Numbered from the stretch's first letter, positions 21,649 to 34,156 are shown. The stretch: 64,000 bases of DNA from Galbibacter pacificus (GCF_029603165.1 NZ_JAQSVC010000006.1:62001-126000); one strand, 5' to 3'. Notes: a model not told the origin generated them from the sequence alone. Numbers and translations are program-made.

Positions 21649-22200
21649 ATGGCAGAAGCGTTGGCAAAACAATGGTATGTAGTAAGGGCTGTAAGTGGTC
21701 AAGAGAATAAAGTTAAAGGCTACATAGAGCAGGATATAGCGCGTCTTGGATATGAAGATTATGTAGATGAAGTATTGGTGCCGACCGAAAAAGTGGTGCA
21801 GATACGCAATGGAAAGAAAATAAATAAAGAACGTGTTTATTTTCCCGGCTACGTAATGGTGAAGGCCAATTTGGGAGGAGAAATTGTGCACGTTATTAAG
21901 TCTATAACCGGAGTTATTGGTTTTCTAGGTGAAGTTAAAGGGGGAGATCCCGTTCCATTGAGGAAATCTGAGGTAAACAGAATGCTCGGTAAAGTTGATG
22001 AATTATCCGTGAAGACAGATAATGTTGCTATACCTTATGTGTTAGGGGAAACCGTGAAAGTTATAGACGGTCCTTTTAACGGATTTAATGGAACTGTTGA
22101 AAAGATTAATGAAGAAAAGCGTAAACTTGAGGTAATGGTGAAGATTTTTGGAAGAAAAACACCATTGGAATTGAGTTATATGCAAGTAGAAAAGATATAA
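21649..22200 (+). CDS. nusG: Transcription termination/antitermination protein NusG
   Basis: NusG binds RNA polymerase and links it to Rho or the ribosome. The 183-residue protein has the NGN domain (QWYVVRAVSGQENKVKGYIEQD, then RVYFPGYVMVKANLGGE) and a C-terminal KOW domain (GETVKVIDGPFNGFNGTVEKINEEKRKLEVMVKIFGR). It is cotranscribed with secE and precedes rplK by 74 bp, where a short hairpin lies. Confidence 0.98.
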   Translation: MAEALAKQWYVVRAVSGQENKVKGYIEQDIARLGYEDYVDEVLVPTEKVVQIRNGKKINKERVYFPGYVMVKANLGGEIVHVIKSITGVIGFLGEVKGGDPVPLRKSEVNRMLGKVDELSVKTDNVAIPYVLGETVKVIDGPFNGFNGTVEKINEEKRKLEVMVKIFGRKTPLELSYMQVEKI

Positions 22201-22217
22201 TTGTTACACATTATATA

Positions 22218-22250
22218 GATTCGCCTAGCTTCCAAAAGATCAGGCGATTC
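22218..22250 (+). terminator. Hairpin between nusG and rplK
   Basis: GATTCGCCT pairs with AGGCGATTC (one mismatch) across a 15-nt loop. A T-run is absent, so this is likely a leader or processing hairpin of the rplK mRNA. Confidence 0.5.
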
Positions 22251-22274
22251 AAATTTTAAAATTGAACATAAACA

Positions 22275-22712
22275 ATGGCAAAAGAAGTTAGTAAAGTAGT
22301 TAAACTACAAGTTAGGGGAGGTGCTGCGAATCCGTCGCCACCGGTTGGACCCGCTCTAGGTGCTGCCGGCGTTAACATTATGGAGTTCTGTAAGCAATTT
22401 AATGCACGTACACAGGACAGACCGGGTAAGGTTTTACCAGTTGTTATCACCGTTTACAAAGACAAGTCGTTTGACTTTGTAATTAAGACACCGCCAGCGG
22501 CAGTTCAGCTATTGGAAGCGGCTAAGGTTAAAAAGGGTTCCGGAGAGCCAAACCGTAAAAAGGTGGCGAGCGTTACCTGGGATCAGGTAAAAGCTATCGC
22601 AGAAGACAAAATGCAAGATCTTAATGCATTTACTGTAGAATCAGCAATGAGCATGGTTGCAGGAACTGCAAGATCAATGGGATTAACGGTTTCAGGTGAT
22701 AAGCCTTTTTAA
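22275..22712 (+). CDS. rplK: 50S ribosomal protein uL11
   Basis: uL11 forms the base of the GTPase-associated centre with 23S rRNA. The 145 residues include [34 protein letters not shown] and the rRNA-binding C-terminus [23 protein letters not shown] with [11 protein letters not shown]. It is methylated by PrmA, whose gene is also in this window (43689). It heads the L11-L1-L10-L12 block. Confidence 0.98.
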   Translation: MAKEVSKVVKLQVRGGAANPSPPVGPALGAAGVNIMEFCKQFNARTQDRPGKVLPVVITVYKDKSFDFVIKTPPAAVQLLEAAKVKKGSGEPNRKKVASVTWDQVKAIAEDKMQDLNAFTVESAMSMVAGTARSMGLTVSGDKPF

Positions 22713-22731
22713 ATCTTAAAAGAATCTAGAA

Positions 22732-23421
22732 ATGGCAAAATTAACAAAAAAGCAAAAAGAAGCTGTAGGTAAAATAGACAGGAACAAATTGTATTCTGTT
22801 GCAGAAGCTTCTCAATTAGTAAAAGATATCACTAACGTTAAGTTTGATGCATCTGTAGATTTAGCAGTGCGTTTAGGGGTAGACCCTCGTAAGGCAAATC
22901 AAATGGTAAGAGGGGTGGTGACACTTCCTCACGGTACCGGTAAAGATGTTAAGGTTTTAGCATTGGTTACCCCAGATAAAGAAGCAGAAGCCAAAGAGGC
23001 TGGGGCAGACTATGTAGGGTTAGATGAATACTTGCAAAAGATCAAGGACGGTTGGACAGACGTAGATGTAATCATCACGATGCCAAGCGTAATGGGTAAA
23101 TTAGGCCCCCTAGGACGAATCCTTGGACCTAGAGGTTTAATGCCAAACCCAAAAACAGGAACGGTTACCATGGATGTGGCCAAAGCTGTAGGTGAAGTTA
23201 AAGCTGGTAAAATCGACTTTAAAGTTGATAAAACAGGAATCGTTCACGCAGCAATTGGAAAAGCATCTTTTTCGGCAGATAAAATTGCTGGTAACGCAAA
23301 CGAATTATTACAAACATTATTAAAACTGAAGCCAACTGCGGCTAAAGGAACATATATCAAAAGTATCTTTATTTCAAGTACTATGAGCCCAAGTGTTCCT
23401 GTAGATCCTAAGGCAGTTTAA
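22732..23421 (+). CDS. rplA: 50S ribosomal protein uL1
   Basis: uL1 forms the mobile L1 stalk and, in many bacteria, represses its own mRNA. The 229 residues have the typical [24 protein letters not shown], the domain-2 stretch [30 protein letters not shown] and the C-terminal [18 protein letters not shown]. It follows rplK by 19 bp and precedes rplJ by 24 bp. Confidence 0.98.
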   Translation: MAKLTKKQKEAVGKIDRNKLYSVAEASQLVKDITNVKFDASVDLAVRLGVDPRKANQMVRGVVTLPHGTGKDVKVLALVTPDKEAEAKEAGADYVGLDEYLQKIKDGWTDVDVIITMPSVMGKLGPLGRILGPRGLMPNPKTGTVTMDVAKAVGEVKAGKIDFKVDKTGIVHAAIGKASFSADKIAGNANELLQTLLKLKPTAAKGTYIKSIFISSTMSPSVPVDPKAV

Positions 23422-23445
23422 GAGGCAGGTATAAATTTTTTAATC

Positions 23446-23964
23446 ATGACTAGAGAAGAAAAGTTAACGGTAATAGAAGATTTAACTGCGCAGTTAGGAG
23501 ATACTACAAATATCTATTTAGCAGATATTTCAGGATTGGACGCTCAAACAACCTCTAATTTGCGTAGAGCTTGTTTTAAAGCAAACATCAAACTCGCAGT
23601 TGTAAAAAACACATTGCTTGCAAAAGCAATGGAAGCTTCTGATAAAGATTTTGGGGAATTGCCCGGAGTGCTAAAAGGAAATACTTCTTTAATGCTTTCC
23701 GAAACAGGGAACGCCCCAGCTAAACTTATCAAGGACTTCCGTAAAAAATCTGAGAAACCTCTTTTAAAAGGTGCATTTATCGAAGAAGCTATCTTCATTG
23801 GAGATAACCAATTAGATGCATTGGTGAGCATTAAATCCAAAGAGGAAGTTATTGGAGATATCATTGGCTTGCTACAATCGCCTGCTAAGAACGTTATTAG
23901 CGGACTTAAATCAGGTGGTGGTAAATTGGCTGGTATCCTTAAAACGTTATCAGAAAAACAATAA
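23446..23964 (+). CDS. rplJ: 50S ribosomal protein uL10
   Basis: uL10 anchors bL12 dimers to the ribosome. The 172-residue protein shows NIYLADISGLDAQTTSNLRR, VVKNTLLAKAMEA, FIEEAIFIGDNQLDAL and the C-terminal helix SGLKSGGGKLAGILKTLSEK that binds bL12. Only 24 bp separate it from rplA, so there is no room for a long E. coli-type L10 leader. Confidence 0.97.
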   Translation: MTREEKLTVIEDLTAQLGDTTNIYLADISGLDAQTTSNLRRACFKANIKLAVVKNTLLAKAMEASDKDFGELPGVLKGNTSLMLSETGNAPAKLIKDFRKKSEKPLLKGAFIEEAIFIGDNQLDALVSIKSKEEVIGDIIGLLQSPAKNVISGLKSGGGKLAGILKTLSEKQ

Positions 23965-24019
23965 TAAGTACGCACTTAAAAACAATTATATTTTAAAAAT
24001 TTATTAAAACGATAGAAAA

Positions 24020-24397
24020 ATGGCAGATTTAAAAGATTTTGCAGAACAATTAGTTAATTTAACAGTTAAAGAAGTAAACGAATTAGCTGATATATTAAAA
24101 GAAGAATATGGTATCGAGCCTGCTGCTGCAGCTGTAGCTGTTGCTGGTGGAGCTGCTGCCGGAGGTGGTGAAGCTGCTGAGGAGAAATCAGAATTTGATG
24201 TAGTCCTTACAGCTGCTGGGGCGTCTAAATTGGCTGTTGTTAAATTGGTTAAAGAATTAACCGGTTTAGGACTTAAAGAAGCTAAAGAAATTGTAGACAG
24301 CGCTCCTAAAGCTATCAAAGAAGGAGTATCTAAAGATGAGGCCGAAGGTCTTAAAAAGTCTTTAGAAGAAGCTGGTGCTGAGGTAGAATTAAAGTAA
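24020..24397 (+). CDS. rplL: 50S ribosomal protein bL12
   Basis: bL12 forms the stalk dimers that recruit translational GTPases. The 125 residues have the N-terminal dimerisation region ([27 protein letters not shown]), an Ala/Gly-rich hinge ([16 protein letters not shown]), and the C-terminal domain [39 protein letters not shown]. The next gene, rpoB, is 136 bp away with a strong hairpin between, as in the E. coli rplL-rpoB attenuator. Confidence 0.98.
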   Translation: MADLKDFAEQLVNLTVKEVNELADILKEEYGIEPAAAAVAVAGGAAAGGGEAAEEKSEFDVVLTAAGASKLAVVKLVKELTGLGLKEAKEIVDSAPKAIKEGVSKDEAEGLKKSLEEAGAEVELK

Positions 24398-24428
24398 TTC
24401 AACCCTACAGCCCCGAGCTGTAAAATAC

Positions 24429-24475
24429 GGTTTAGGTCCATCCCGAAATTTGCGGGTTGAGACCTAAACCCTTTT
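24429..24475 (+). terminator. Attenuator-like hairpin between rplL and rpoB
   Basis: GGTTTAGGTC and GACCTAAACC form a perfect 10-bp outer stem, with an inner CCCG/CGGG stem, then CTTTT. A weak T-run fits partial termination that lowers rpoBC relative to rplJL. Confidence 0.8.
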
Positions 24476-24533
24476 GCGTATATGAGTATATACGTTTTAT
24501 CAATTTTCACTTTAATCAAAATATTGTCCATTG

Positions 24534-27500
24534 ATGTTCACAAATCAGACTGAAAGAATTAATTTCGCCTCTGCAAAGAATACCCCGGAATATCCGGATT
24601 TCTTGGACATTCAGATTAAATCGTTCCAGGATTTCTTTCAACTGGAAACCAAATCTGAAGAAAGAGGTAACGAAGGTCTTTATAACACCTTCATGGAGAA
24701 CTTCCCCATTACTGATACGCGTAATCAATTTGTACTTGAATTTTTAGACTACTTTATCGATCCTCCACGTTATTCTATCCAAGAATGTATAGAAAGAGGG
24801 TTAACATACAGCGTTCCGCTAAAAGCTAGGCTTAAACTTTATTGTACAGATCCAGAGCACGAAGATTTTGAAACCATAGTACAGGACGTGTATTTGGGTA
24901 CCATCCCATACATGACACCTAGTGGTACCTTTGTAATAAACGGCGCAGAACGCGTAGTCGTATCGCAATTGCACAGATCTCCAGGTGTATTCTTTGGTCA
25001 ATCGTTCCATGCTAACGGAACAAAATTATACTCTGCCCGGGTTATTCCTTTTAAAGGATCTTGGATAGAATTTGCTACCGATATCAATAGCGTTATGTAC
25101 GCTTATATCGATAGAAAGAAAAAATTACCTGTTACTACACTTTTCCGTGCCATTGGATTCGAGCGTGATAAGGATATTCTAGAAATATTCGATCTAGCCG
25201 AAGAAGTTAAGGTTTCCAAAAGCGGACTTAAAAAAGTGTTGGGTAGGAAGTTGGCAGCACGTGTGCTAAAAACTTGGCATGAGGATTTTGTTGATGAGGA
25301 TACAGGCGAGGTGGTTTCCATAGAACGTAACGAAATCATCCTGGATAGAGATACAATTCTAGAAAAAGAACATGTAGATGAAATACTGGAAACCGATGTT
25401 AAAACTATCTTGTTGCACAAAGAAGATAGCCAAACAGGAGACTATGCAATTATCTACAACACATTACAAAAAGACCCTACAAACTCTGAAAAAGAAGCTG
25501 TAGAGCACATATACCGTCAATTGCGTAATGCCGAACCGCCAGACGAAGAAACAGCAAGGGGCATTATAGACAAACTGTTCTTCTCGGACCAACGATACAA
25601 CTTAGGTGAAGTTGGCCGTTATAGAATGAACAAGAAGTTAGGCTTGAATATCGACATGGATAAGCAAGTGTTAACTAAAGAAGATATTATTACAATTATT
25701 AAATATCTTATCGAGTTAATTAATTCCAAAGCAGAGATCGATGATATCGACCACTTGTCAAACCGTCGTGTTAGAACCGTTGGAGAACAATTGTCCTCTC
25801 AGTTTGGAGTAGGTCTTGCACGTATGGCAAGAACCATCCGCGAGCGTATGAACGTTCGTGACAACGAGGTGTTTACGCCAATCGATTTGATCAATGCCAA
25901 GACATTGTCATCGGTTATTAACTCGTTCTTTGGTACCAACCAGTTGTCTCAGTTTATGGATCAAACCAATCCATTGGCAGAGATTACGCACAAACGTCGT
26001 TTATCAGCATTAGGGCCTGGAGGTCTTTCCCGTGAAAGGGCTGGTTTCGAGGTGCGTGACGTTCACTATACTCACTACGGGCGTCTTTGTCCTATTGAAA
26101 CGCCTGAAGGACCGAACATTGGTTTGATATCTTCATTGAGCGTGTTTGCAAAAGTGAACAGTATGGGCTTCATTGAAACACCATATAGAAAAGTAAACGA
26201 AGGTAAGGTAGACCTTTCCGAAATACTTTACTTAAGTGCCGAAGAAGAAGAAGAAAAGAAAATTGCACAGGCAAACATCCCTTTAAAAAACGATGGTACC
26301 ATCGATACAGAAAAGGTAATTGCCCGTGAAGAAGGCGATTTTCCGGTAGTAGATCCGGTAGAAGTACACTATACAGATGTTGCTCCTAACCAAATTGCAT
26401 CAATTTCTGCATCCTTAATTCCATTCTTGGAACACGATGATGCAAACCGTGCACTGATGGGATCGAACATGATGCGCCAGGCAGTACCATTATTAAGACC
26501 GGAGTCGCCAATTGTAGGGACTGGTTTGGAACGTCAAGTAGCATCAGATTCAAGAGTATTGGTAAATGCTGAAGGAAATGGAGTTGTAGATTATGTAGAT
26601 GCTTCAAAAATCGTTATTAAGTACGATAGAACAGAAAATGACAGATTGGTAAGTTTTGACGATGACTTTAAAACCTACGATCTCGTTAAATTCAGAAAAA
26701 CAAACCAAGGTACTTCCATAAACTTGAAGCCTATTGTTAAAAAAGGCGATAAAGTTGCCAAAGGACAAGTACTTTGTGAAGGGTATGCAACACAACAAGG
26801 AGAACTTGCTTTGGGTAGAAACCTACAAGTAGCGTTCATGCCTTGGAAAGGATATAACTTCGAGGATGCGATCGTAATTTCTGAGAAAGTAGTAAGGGAA
26901 GATATCTTTACTTCTATCCATATCGACGAATATTCACTTGAAGTTAGGGATACCAAGCTTGGTGCCGAAGAATTGACAAACGACATACCAAATGTTTCTG
27001 AAGAGGCCACAAAAGACCTCGATGAAAACGGGATGATCCGTATTGGTGCCGAAGTAAAACCGGGCGATATTTTAATTGGTAAGATTACACCAAAAGGAGA
27101 ATCAGATCCAACCCCGGAAGAAAAATTACTTCGAGCTATCTTTGGAGATAAAGCCGGTGACGTAAAAGACGCTTCATTAAAAGCTTCTCCGTCATTAAGT
27201 GGTGTTGTTATAGACAAGAAATTGTTCTCAAGGGCTATTAAAGATAAGCGCAAAAGAGCAAAAGATAAAGAAGATATCGCTAAGCTTGAATTGGAATTTG
27301 AAACAAAATTCACACAGCTTAAAGATGTATTGGTAGAAAAATTGTTCTCGATTGTAAACGGGAAAACATCGCAAGGTGTATTTAACGATTTAGGCGAAGA
27401 AGTATTCCCTAAAGGAAAAAAATACACGCAAAAGATGTTGAATGCAGTTGATGATTTTGCGCATTTGGTAAGCGGAACTTGGACTACTGATGATGAAACC

Positions 27501-28343
27501 AATGCATTGATAAACGATCTTCTTCACAATTATAAAATTAAACTGAACGACCTTCAAGGAGCGTTGCGAAGAGATAAATTTACCATTTCTGTGGGAGATG
27601 AACTGCCTGCAGGAATTATGAAGCTTGCCAAAGTTTATATCGCTAAAAAGCGTAAGCTTAAAGTAGGAGATAAAATGGCAGGACGTCACGGTAACAAAGG
27701 TATCGTTGCAAGAATAACACGTCAGGAGGACATGCCGTTCCTAGAAGATGGTACGCCGGTAGATATCGTGTTGAACCCACTTGGGGTACCTTCACGTATG
27801 AACATCGGGCAGATTTACGAGACCGTATTAGGATGGGCCGGTAAAAACCTTGACAAGAAATTCGCAACACCAATCTTTGATGGTGCTTCCTTAGATCAAA
27901 TCAACGAACTGACCGATGAGGCAGGAATCCCAAGATTTGGCCATACACACTTGTATGACGGTGGTACCGGAGAACGTTTCGACCAAGCAGCAACAGTAGG
28001 AGTTATCTATATGCTTAAGTTAGGGCATATGGTAGACGACAAAATGCACGCACGTTCTATTGGTCCATACTCATTAATTACACAACAGCCATTAGGTGGT
28101 AAAGCACAATTTGGTGGTCAGCGTTTTGGTGAGATGGAGGTTTGGGCACTTGAAGCATACGGAGCATCAAGTACACTAAGGGAAATCTTGACTGTAAAAT
28201 CTGATGATGTTATCGGTAGAGCCAAAACATACGAGTCTATCGTAAAAGGAGAGATGATGCCAGAACCAGGGTTGCCAGAATCATTCAATGTATTGATGCA
28301 TGAATTAAAAGGCCTTGGATTAGATATCAGATTAGAAGAATAA
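24534..28343 (+). CDS. rpoB: RNA polymerase subunit beta
   Basis: RpoB, 1269 residues from the ATG at 24534 (a TTG codon just before it is in frame but not the likely start). Conserved segments include the rifampicin-pocket region [90 protein letters not shown] and the C-terminal [14 protein letters not shown]. The sensitive-type D, H, R and S of the rifampicin pocket are present ([17 protein letters not shown]). It lies between rplL and rpoC with hairpins on both sides. Confidence 0.99.
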   Translation: MFTNQTERINFASAKNTPEYPDFLDIQIKSFQDFFQLETKSEERGNEGLYNTFMENFPITDTRNQFVLEFLDYFIDPPRYSIQECIERGLTYSVPLKARLKLYCTDPEHEDFETIVQDVYLGTIPYMTPSGTFVINGAERVVVSQLHRSPGVFFGQSFHANGTKLYSARVIPFKGSWIEFATDINSVMYAYIDRKKKLPVTTLFRAIGFERDKDILEIFDLAEEVKVSKSGLKKVLGRKLAARVLKTWHEDFVDEDTGEVVSIERNEIILDRDTILEKEHVDEILETDVKTILLHKEDSQTGDYAIIYNTLQKDPTNSEKEAVEHIYRQLRNAEPPDEETARGIIDKLFFSDQRYNLGEVGRYRMNKKLGLNIDMDKQVLTKEDIITIIKYLIELINSKAEIDDIDHLSNRRVRTVGEQLSSQFGVGLARMARTIRERMNVRDNEVFTPIDLINAKTLSSVINSFFGTNQLSQFMDQTNPLAEITHKRRLSALGPGGLSRERAGFEVRDVHYTHYGRLCPIETPEGPNIGLISSLSVFAKVNSMGFIETPYRKVNEGKVDLSEILYLSAEEEEEKKIAQANIPLKNDGTIDTEKVIAREEGDFPVVDPVEVHYTDVAPNQIASISASLIPFLEHDDANRALMGSNMMRQAVPLLRPESPIVGTGLERQVASDSRVLVNAEGNGVVDYVDASKIVIKYDRTENDRLVSFDDDFKTYDLVKFRKTNQGTSINLKPIVKKGDKVAKGQVLCEGYATQQGELALGRNLQVAFMPWKGYNFEDAIVISEKVVREDIFTSIHIDEYSLEVRDTKLGAEELTNDIPNVSEEATKDLDENGMIRIGAEVKPGDILIGKITPKGESDPTPEEKLLRAIFGDKAGDVKDASLKASPSLSGVVIDKKLFSRAIKDKRKRAKDKEDIAKLELEFETKFTQLKDVLVEKLFSIVNGKTSQGVFNDLGEEVFPKGKKYTQKMLNAVDDFAHLVSGTWTTDDETNALINDLLHNYKIKLNDLQGALRRDKFTISVGDELPAGIMKLAKVYIAKKRKLKVGDKMAGRHGNKGIVARITRQEDMPFLEDGTPVDIVLNPLGVPSRMNIGQIYETVLGWAGKNLDKKFATPIFDGASLDQINELTDEAGIPRFGHTHLYDGGTGERFDQAATVGVIYMLKLGHMVDDKMHARSIGPYSLITQQPLGGKAQFGGQRFGEMEVWALEAYGASSTLREILTVKSDDVIGRAKTYESIVKGEMMPEPGLPESFNVLMHELKGLGLDIRLEE

Positions 28344-28346
28344 TAA

Positions 28347-28390
28347 TTTTAGCAAAGGGCATTTGGTTTTACCGGGTGCCTTTGCTAAAA
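28347..28390 (+). terminator. Strong hairpin between rpoB and rpoC
   Basis: TTTTAGCAAAGGGCA pairs with TGCCTTTGCTAAAA (14 bp with one bulged G) and is followed by AAGG, not by T. It is not a standard terminator; it may be an RNase site or a tuning element between the two subunit genes. Confidence 0.7.
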
Positions 28391-28432
28391 AGGTAATACT
28401 AAATTACACTTAATTCATTATCACCATATATT

Positions 28433-31400
28433 ATGGCTAGAAATAATAAAGATAAGAATACAGTACAGAGGTTTAACAAAATCTCAATTGGTTTGGCCTC
28501 TCCGGAATCTATTTTAGCAGAATCCAGAGGAGAAGTGCTTAAACCGGAAACCATTAACTACCGTACACACAAGCCTGAGCGTGACGGTCTTTTCTGTGAG
28601 CGTATTTTTGGTCCCGTAAAGGATTACGAATGTGCCTGCGGTAAATATAAAAGAATACGATATAAAGGAATTGTTTGCGACCGATGTGGGGTGGAAGTTA
28701 CCGAGAAAAAAGTACGTCGCGACAGGGTAGGCCATATCAATTTGGTAGTGCCCGTAGCCCATATATGGTATTTCCGTTCTTTACCTAATAAAATTGGGTA
28801 CCTTCTTGGATTACCATCTAAGAAGCTAGACATGATTATCTATTACGAGCGTTATGTTGTTATCCAGCCGGGTAACGCCAAAAATGCCGATGGGGATCCT
28901 GTTGAAAAAATGGATTTCTTAACGGAAGAAGAATACTTGAATATTCTAGAATCACTTCCTGCGGAAAATCAATACTTGGAAGATACCGACCCAAATAAGT
29001 TCATTGCTAAAATGGGTGCCGAATGTCTTATAGAATTACTCTCAAGAATCGACTTGAACGAGCTTTCTTATGAATTAAGACACAAGGCAAACAACGAAAC
29101 ATCAAAACAACGTAAAACAGAGGCCTTAAAACGTCTTCAGGTTGTTGAGGCACTTCGTGAATCTCAAAAGAACAGAGAGAACAATCCGGAATGGATGATT
29201 ATGAAAGTGGTTCCGGTTATTCCACCGGAATTACGTCCGTTAGTTCCATTGGACGGAGGACGTTTTGCAACTTCCGATTTAAATGATCTTTACCGACGTG
29301 TAATCATCAGGAACAACCGTTTAAAACGCTTGATGGAAATCAAGGCGCCAGAAGTTATCTTGCGTAACGAAAAACGTATGCTTCAAGAATCGGTTGATTC
29401 ATTGTTCGATAACACACGTAAGTCTTCGGCCGTAAAAACAGAATCAAATAGACCGTTAAAGTCACTTTCAGATTCATTAAAAGGTAAGCAGGGGCGTTTC
29501 CGTCAAAACTTACTTGGTAAACGTGTGGACTATTCAGCACGTTCTGTAATTGTTGTTGGACCTGAAATGAAATTGTACGAATGCGGTCTTCCTAAAAATA
29601 TGGCTGCCGAGCTTTACAAGCCTTTCGTAATTAGAAAACTAATTGAAAGGGGAATTGTAAAAACAGTTAAGTCGGCCAAGAAAATTATAGATAAAAGAGA
29701 GCCAGTTGTATGGGATATCCTAGAGAATGTTCTTAAAGGTCATCCGGTACTACTTAACCGTGCCCCCACGCTTCACCGTTTGGGTATCCAGGCATTCCAG
29801 CCTAAATTAATAGAGGGTAAAGCCATTCAGTTGCACCCATTGGTTTGTACGGCATTCAACGCCGACTTCGATGGTGACCAAATGGCGGTACACTTACCTT
29901 TAGGGCCAGAAGCTATTTTAGAGGCACAAATGTTAATGTTGGCTTCTCATAACATACTAAACCCAGCAAACGGTTCGCCAATTACGGTACCTTCTCAAGA
30001 CATGGTTCTTGGGCTGTACTACATGACCAAAGCAAGAAAATCTACTCCCGAACATAAAATTAAAGGAGAAGGGCTTACTTTCTATTCTGCCGATGAAGTT
30101 ACAATAGCTTTCAACGAGAAGAAAGTTGACTTAAATGCTATGGTAAAAGTCCGTGCCAAGGACTTTAATGAAAATGGCGAATTAACAATGCAGATTATAG
30201 AAACTACTGTTGGTAGAATTTTGTTCAACCAAGTAGTTCCAGAAAAAGCCGGTTATATTAACGAGGTATTGACCAAAAAATCGCTTCGTGATATTATTGG
30301 TAATATTTTAAAAGCTACCGACGTACCTACCACTGCCGAATTCTTGGACAAGATTAAAAGCATGGGGTACAACTTTGCATTTAAAGGAGGTCTTTCTTTC
30401 AGTTTAGGAGATATTATCATACCTGAAGAAAAACACCCAATGATTGCAGATGCAAACGAGCAGGTAGAAGGGATTATGATGAATTATAACATGGGATTGA
30501 TTACCAATAACGAACGTTATAATCAGGTAATTGATGTTTGGACATCTACCAACGCCATGTTGACCGAGCTTGCAATGAAACGCATCCGTGAAGATAACCA
30601 AGGGTTTAACTCGGTGTTCATGATGCTTGATTCTGGAGCAAGGGGATCCAAAGAACAGATCCGCCAGCTTACAGGTATGCGTGGATTAATGGCGAAACCT
30701 AAAAAATCGACAGCCGGAGGTGGTGAGATTATCGAGAACCCGATTCTTTCAAACTTTAAAGAAGGATTGTCAATTCTTGAATACTTTATCTCTACGCACG
30801 GTGCACGTAAAGGATTGGCAGATACCGCGTTAAAAACGGCCGATGCCGGTTACTTAACACGTCGTTTGGTAGACGTTTCGCAAGATGTTATTGTAAATAC
30901 CGAAGACTGTGGAACACTTCGCGGAGTGGAAGTAGAAGCGTTAAAGAAAAACGACGAGGTTGTAGAATCTTTAGGTGAAAGAATCTTAGGACGTGTTTCT
31001 TTACACGATGTATACGATCCGCTTACAGAAGAATTGTTGGTAGGGGCAGGTGAAGAAGTTTCAGAAGAAATCGTTAAGAAGATAGAAGCATCTCCTGTAG
31101 AAAGAATGGAAGTACGTTCGCCACTTACTTGTGAAGCAAAACAGGGTATTTGTGCAAAATGTTACGGCCGTAACCTAGCTACCGGAAAAATGGTTCAACG
31201 TGGAGAAGCCGTTGGTGTTGTGGCTGCCCAATCTATTGGGGAACCAGGTACACAGCTTACATTGCGTACCTTCCACGTAGGGGGTATTGCCGGAAACATT
31301 TCAGAAGAAAATAAAATCATTACCAAGTTTAAGAGTAAGATTGAAATAGAAGATCTTAAAACTGTAAAAGGAACAGATGCTGATGGAAAAGAGGTTGATA

Positions 31401-32737
31401 TTGTAATTTCCAGAACAGCAGAAGTTAAATTTATAGATGAGAAAACGGGTATTATATTGGCTACCAATAATGTTCCTTACGGTTCGCAAATCTTTGTTAA
31501 AGAAGGGCAGACCCTAAGCAAAGGAGATGTGGTATGTCAGTGGGATCCGTACAATGCCGTGATTATTTCAGAATTCTCTGGAAAAATTGCTTACGAGAAC
31601 ATCGAGCAAGGTGTAACGTACCAAGTTGAGATTGACGAACAGACTGGATTCCAGGAAAAGGTAATTTCTGAATCTAGAAACAAAAAGCTAATCCCAACCT
31701 TACTTATTAAAGATAAAAAAGGGGAAACGCTACGTTCGTACAACCTGCCTGTAGGTGCACACATTATGGTCGATAACGATGAAAAGATAGAAGAAGGTAA
31801 GATTCTTGTAAAAATACCAAGAAGGTCATCAAAAGCCGGGGATATTACAGGGGGTCTTCCAAGAGTTACCGAGCTTTTTGAAGCACGTAACCCTTCAAAT
31901 CCAGCCGTTGTTACAGAAATAGATGGTGTAGTTTCATTTGGAAAAATAAAAAGAGGTAACCGTGAAATTATAGTGGAGTCTAAATTGGGCGATATTAAAA
32001 AGTATTTGGTAAAATTATCCAATCAGATACTTGTTCAGGAGAACGATTACGTCCGTGCCGGAATGCCACTTTCTGATGGATCGATTACTCCAGAAGATAT
32101 TTTAAGGATTAAAGGACCTTCTGCCGTTCAGCAATACCTAGTGAACGAAGTACAGGAAGTATATCGTTTACAAGGGGTGAAAATTAACGATAAGCACTTT
32201 GAGGTTGTAGTACGTCAAATGATGCGTAAAGTTAATATTCAGGATTCTGGAGATACTACGTTCTTAGAGCAACAACTAGTTCATAAAGATGATTTCATTG
32301 AAGAAAATGACAGGATTTTTGGAATGAAAGTTATCGAAGAAGCGGGAGATTCAGATACCTTGAGAGCTGGACAGATTATTTCTCCACGTGAATTAAGGGA
32401 TGAAAACTCAATCTTAAGAAGAGCCGATAAGCAATTGGTAGTGGCCAGGGACGCTGTTCCTGCGGTTGCAACGCCAATATTGCAAGGTATTACCAGGGCA
32501 TCGTTACAAACTAAGTCGTTTATATCGGCTGCATCGTTCCAGGAAACTACAAAAGTCCTTAACGAAGCTGCGGTAAGCGGTAAGGTAGATGACCTTGAAG
32601 GATTGAAAGAGAATGTAATTGTTGGACATAAAATCCCGGCAGGTACCGGAATGAGAGACTACGATAATATTATTGTAGGCTCTAAAGAAGAGTACAACGA
32701 GATTATGGCCAGTAAACAACAGCACGTTAATTTTTAA
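28433..32737 (+). CDS. rpoC: RNA polymerase subunit beta'
   Basis: RpoC, 1434 residues. The N-terminal zinc site is [20 protein letters not shown], the catalytic Mg2+ loop is [17 protein letters not shown], and the bridge-helix/trigger-loop regions include [11 protein letters not shown]-like [36 protein letters not shown] and [17 protein letters not shown] second zinc site uses [16 protein letters not shown]. It ends the operon and is followed by a clear intrinsic terminator at 32763. Confidence 0.99.
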   Translation: MARNNKDKNTVQRFNKISIGLASPESILAESRGEVLKPETINYRTHKPERDGLFCERIFGPVKDYECACGKYKRIRYKGIVCDRCGVEVTEKKVRRDRVGHINLVVPVAHIWYFRSLPNKIGYLLGLPSKKLDMIIYYERYVVIQPGNAKNADGDPVEKMDFLTEEEYLNILESLPAENQYLEDTDPNKFIAKMGAECLIELLSRIDLNELSYELRHKANNETSKQRKTEALKRLQVVEALRESQKNRENNPEWMIMKVVPVIPPELRPLVPLDGGRFATSDLNDLYRRVIIRNNRLKRLMEIKAPEVILRNEKRMLQESVDSLFDNTRKSSAVKTESNRPLKSLSDSLKGKQGRFRQNLLGKRVDYSARSVIVVGPEMKLYECGLPKNMAAELYKPFVIRKLIERGIVKTVKSAKKIIDKREPVVWDILENVLKGHPVLLNRAPTLHRLGIQAFQPKLIEGKAIQLHPLVCTAFNADFDGDQMAVHLPLGPEAILEAQMLMLASHNILNPANGSPITVPSQDMVLGLYYMTKARKSTPEHKIKGEGLTFYSADEVTIAFNEKKVDLNAMVKVRAKDFNENGELTMQIIETTVGRILFNQVVPEKAGYINEVLTKKSLRDIIGNILKATDVPTTAEFLDKIKSMGYNFAFKGGLSFSLGDIIIPEEKHPMIADANEQVEGIMMNYNMGLITNNERYNQVIDVWTSTNAMLTELAMKRIREDNQGFNSVFMMLDSGARGSKEQIRQLTGMRGLMAKPKKSTAGGGEIIENPILSNFKEGLSILEYFISTHGARKGLADTALKTADAGYLTRRLVDVSQDVIVNTEDCGTLRGVEVEALKKNDEVVESLGERILGRVSLHDVYDPLTEELLVGAGEEVSEEIVKKIEASPVERMEVRSPLTCEAKQGICAKCYGRNLATGKMVQRGEAVGVVAAQSIGEPGTQLTLRTFHVGGIAGNISEENKIITKFKSKIEIEDLKTVKGTDADGKEVDIVISRTAEVKFIDEKTGIILATNNVPYGSQIFVKEGQTLSKGDVVCQWDPYNAVIISEFSGKIAYENIEQGVTYQVEIDEQTGFQEKVISESRNKKLIPTLLIKDKKGETLRSYNLPVGAHIMVDNDEKIEEGKILVKIPRRSSKAGDITGGLPRVTELFEARNPSNPAVVTEIDGVVSFGKIKRGNREIIVESKLGDIKKYLVKLSNQILVQENDYVRAGMPLSDGSITPEDILRIKGPSAVQQYLVNEVQEVYRLQGVKINDKHFEVVVRQMMRKVNIQDSGDTTFLEQQLVHKDDFIEENDRIFGMKVIEEAGDSDTLRAGQIISPRELRDENSILRRADKQLVVARDAVPAVATPILQGITRASLQTKSFISAASFQETTKVLNEAAVSGKVDDLEGLKENVIVGHKIPAGTGMRDYDNIIVGSKEEYNEIMASKQQHVNF

Positions 32738-32762
32738 GTTTATAGCTTAATATATAATATAG

Positions 32763-32801
32763 AAACCCCAAAGGATGACAAATCCTTTGGGGTTTTCTTT
32801 T
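32763..32801 (+). terminator. rpoBC operon terminator
   Basis: AAACCCCAAAGGAT-tgacaa-ATCCTTTGGGGTTT is a perfect ~14-bp stem followed by TCTTTTTTT. Confidence 0.95.
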
Positions 32802-32911
32802 TTTATATGTTATTTTTACAAGAGCAAAAAAAGGTTGGCAAAATGTATTGCAACTTAAAAAACGCTCCCACAATAATTGGTTACAACTTTACAAACTTTT
32901 AAACAAATACA

Positions 32912-33226
32912 ATGAGCGATCAGAACGAACAAAAGAAAAATCAAATCAATATAGAAATAGACGATGCCACTGCCGAAGGAACCTACGCCAACTTGGCAAT
33001 TATCAATCATTCGGTATCAGAATTTGTAGTGGATTTTATAAGTATCATGCCGGGAAGACCCAAAGCAAAGGTTAAGAGCAGGATTATATTGACACCACAG
33101 CATGCCAAACGCTTTTTAAAGGCATTGAACGACAATGTGCACAGGTTTGAACAGGCCCATGGAGAAATCAAGGATTACGAGCAACCGCCGATTCCATTAA
33201 ATTTTGGCCCAACAGGCGAGGCATAA
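32912..33226 (+). CDS. DUF3467 domain protein
   Basis: A 104-residue small protein of the DUF3467 family, function unknown. The family core is visible: INIEIDDATAEGTYANLAIINHSVSEFVVDFISIMPGRPKAKVKSRIILTPQHAKRFLKALNDNV. The beta-rich N-terminal part and the helix that follows suggest a compact cytoplasmic domain. It sits after the rpoC terminator, an association I recall for Bacteroidota, but it has no known link to RNA polymerase. Confidence 0.92.
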   Translation: MSDQNEQKKNQINIEIDDATAEGTYANLAIINHSVSEFVVDFISIMPGRPKAKVKSRIILTPQHAKRFLKALNDNVHRFEQAHGEIKDYEQPPIPLNFGPTGEA

Positions 33227-33361
33227 CTTATGTAAGTTGGGCTGGTCCCTGCTAAAAGAACTCGTTCAATCAAGCTGTAGAATACCTTAGTTATTATAAA
33301 TAAAGTAAACTAAAATTTCAATAAACTCAGGAAGACAGCGCTTCTTTAGGTATTATTTAGC

Positions 33362-34078
33362 TTAATTGGTTAATATTGAGTTTAATATAGTTGAAGGGTT
33401 GGCACGTGTATCGTTTTCCACATCTTCCACAATGCTAAATAGGCCATCTGTTAGTTGTTTTGTAATAGCATCGTTTAAAAGTTCTGTAGTGTTTGTAGCT
33501 GTGCCATTTCCTAAAACAGTACCTAAAATAGCATTAAGGGAGCTGTTGTTACTACCCAAAGCGTTAGAGAGTAATGAGTTAATCCCAAGGCTTTCGGTCT
33601 GTTTGTTTACTACTGGGCCAATGGCTGTTGTAAGGTCGTTATATGTTTTACCTTTTAAATATTGGGTAGCAGCACCTTTTCCGCCAGAAATAATATTGAT
33701 GGCATCCTGAGGGGTCATTTCATTAATGGCTTTTGTAACAATTGGGCGGGCAGTATTTATGGAAGCATTGGCAATATCGCTAATCAATGCCTGTTCTTTT
33801 TCTACAACTTGAGAAAGCCCCAAAGATTCCAATTTACTGTTGATGTCCTTTAACTTTTGTGGCATGGCGGCATCGATAAGCGCATTGGTCATAAATTTAT
33901 TTTGATCGCCAAAAACATCAAAAGCAGATTGTGTGCCGTTTTTTAAAACAGACTGAACAGTATTCAACATTACATTACTGTTTTGAGTACCGCTTCCGGC
34001 AGTGTTCATGGATGTACAACCGTAAAAATTTAGTAAACCGGCCATTAATAAAACTGGGATGAGAGCAATTTTTTTCAT
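33362..34078 (-). CDS. DUF4197 domain lipoprotein
   Basis: A 238-residue predicted lipoprotein. From the ATG at 34078 it reads MKKIALIPVLLMAGLLNFYGCTS, a signal peptide with lipobox FYGC. The rest is helical and contains the DUF4197 signatures FMTNALIDAAMPQKLKDINSKLESLGLS, ISDIANASINTARPIVTKAINEMTPQDAINII and GKGAATQYLKGKTYNDL. Function is unknown. A frame six codons longer exists upstream but would spoil the signal peptide. No operon partner; the neighbour downstream is convergent. Confidence 0.93.
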   Translation of the reverse strand: MKKIALIPVLLMAGLLNFYGCTSMNTAGSGTQNSNVMLNTVQSVLKNGTQSAFDVFGDQNKFMTNALIDAAMPQKLKDINSKLESLGLSQVVEKEQALISDIANASINTARPIVTKAINEMTPQDAINIISGGKGAATQYLKGKTYNDLTTAIGPVVNKQTESLGINSLLSNALGSNNSSLNAILGTVLGNGTATNTTELLNDAITKQLTDGLFSIVEDVENDTRANPSTILNSILTN

Positions 34079-34156
34079 GTTTTTTCTTTTTGTCAATCGT
34101 AAAAATACACCCTTTTTAGAATATAAGCTGAAAATTTAAAAAGAAAAGGCGAGTAT

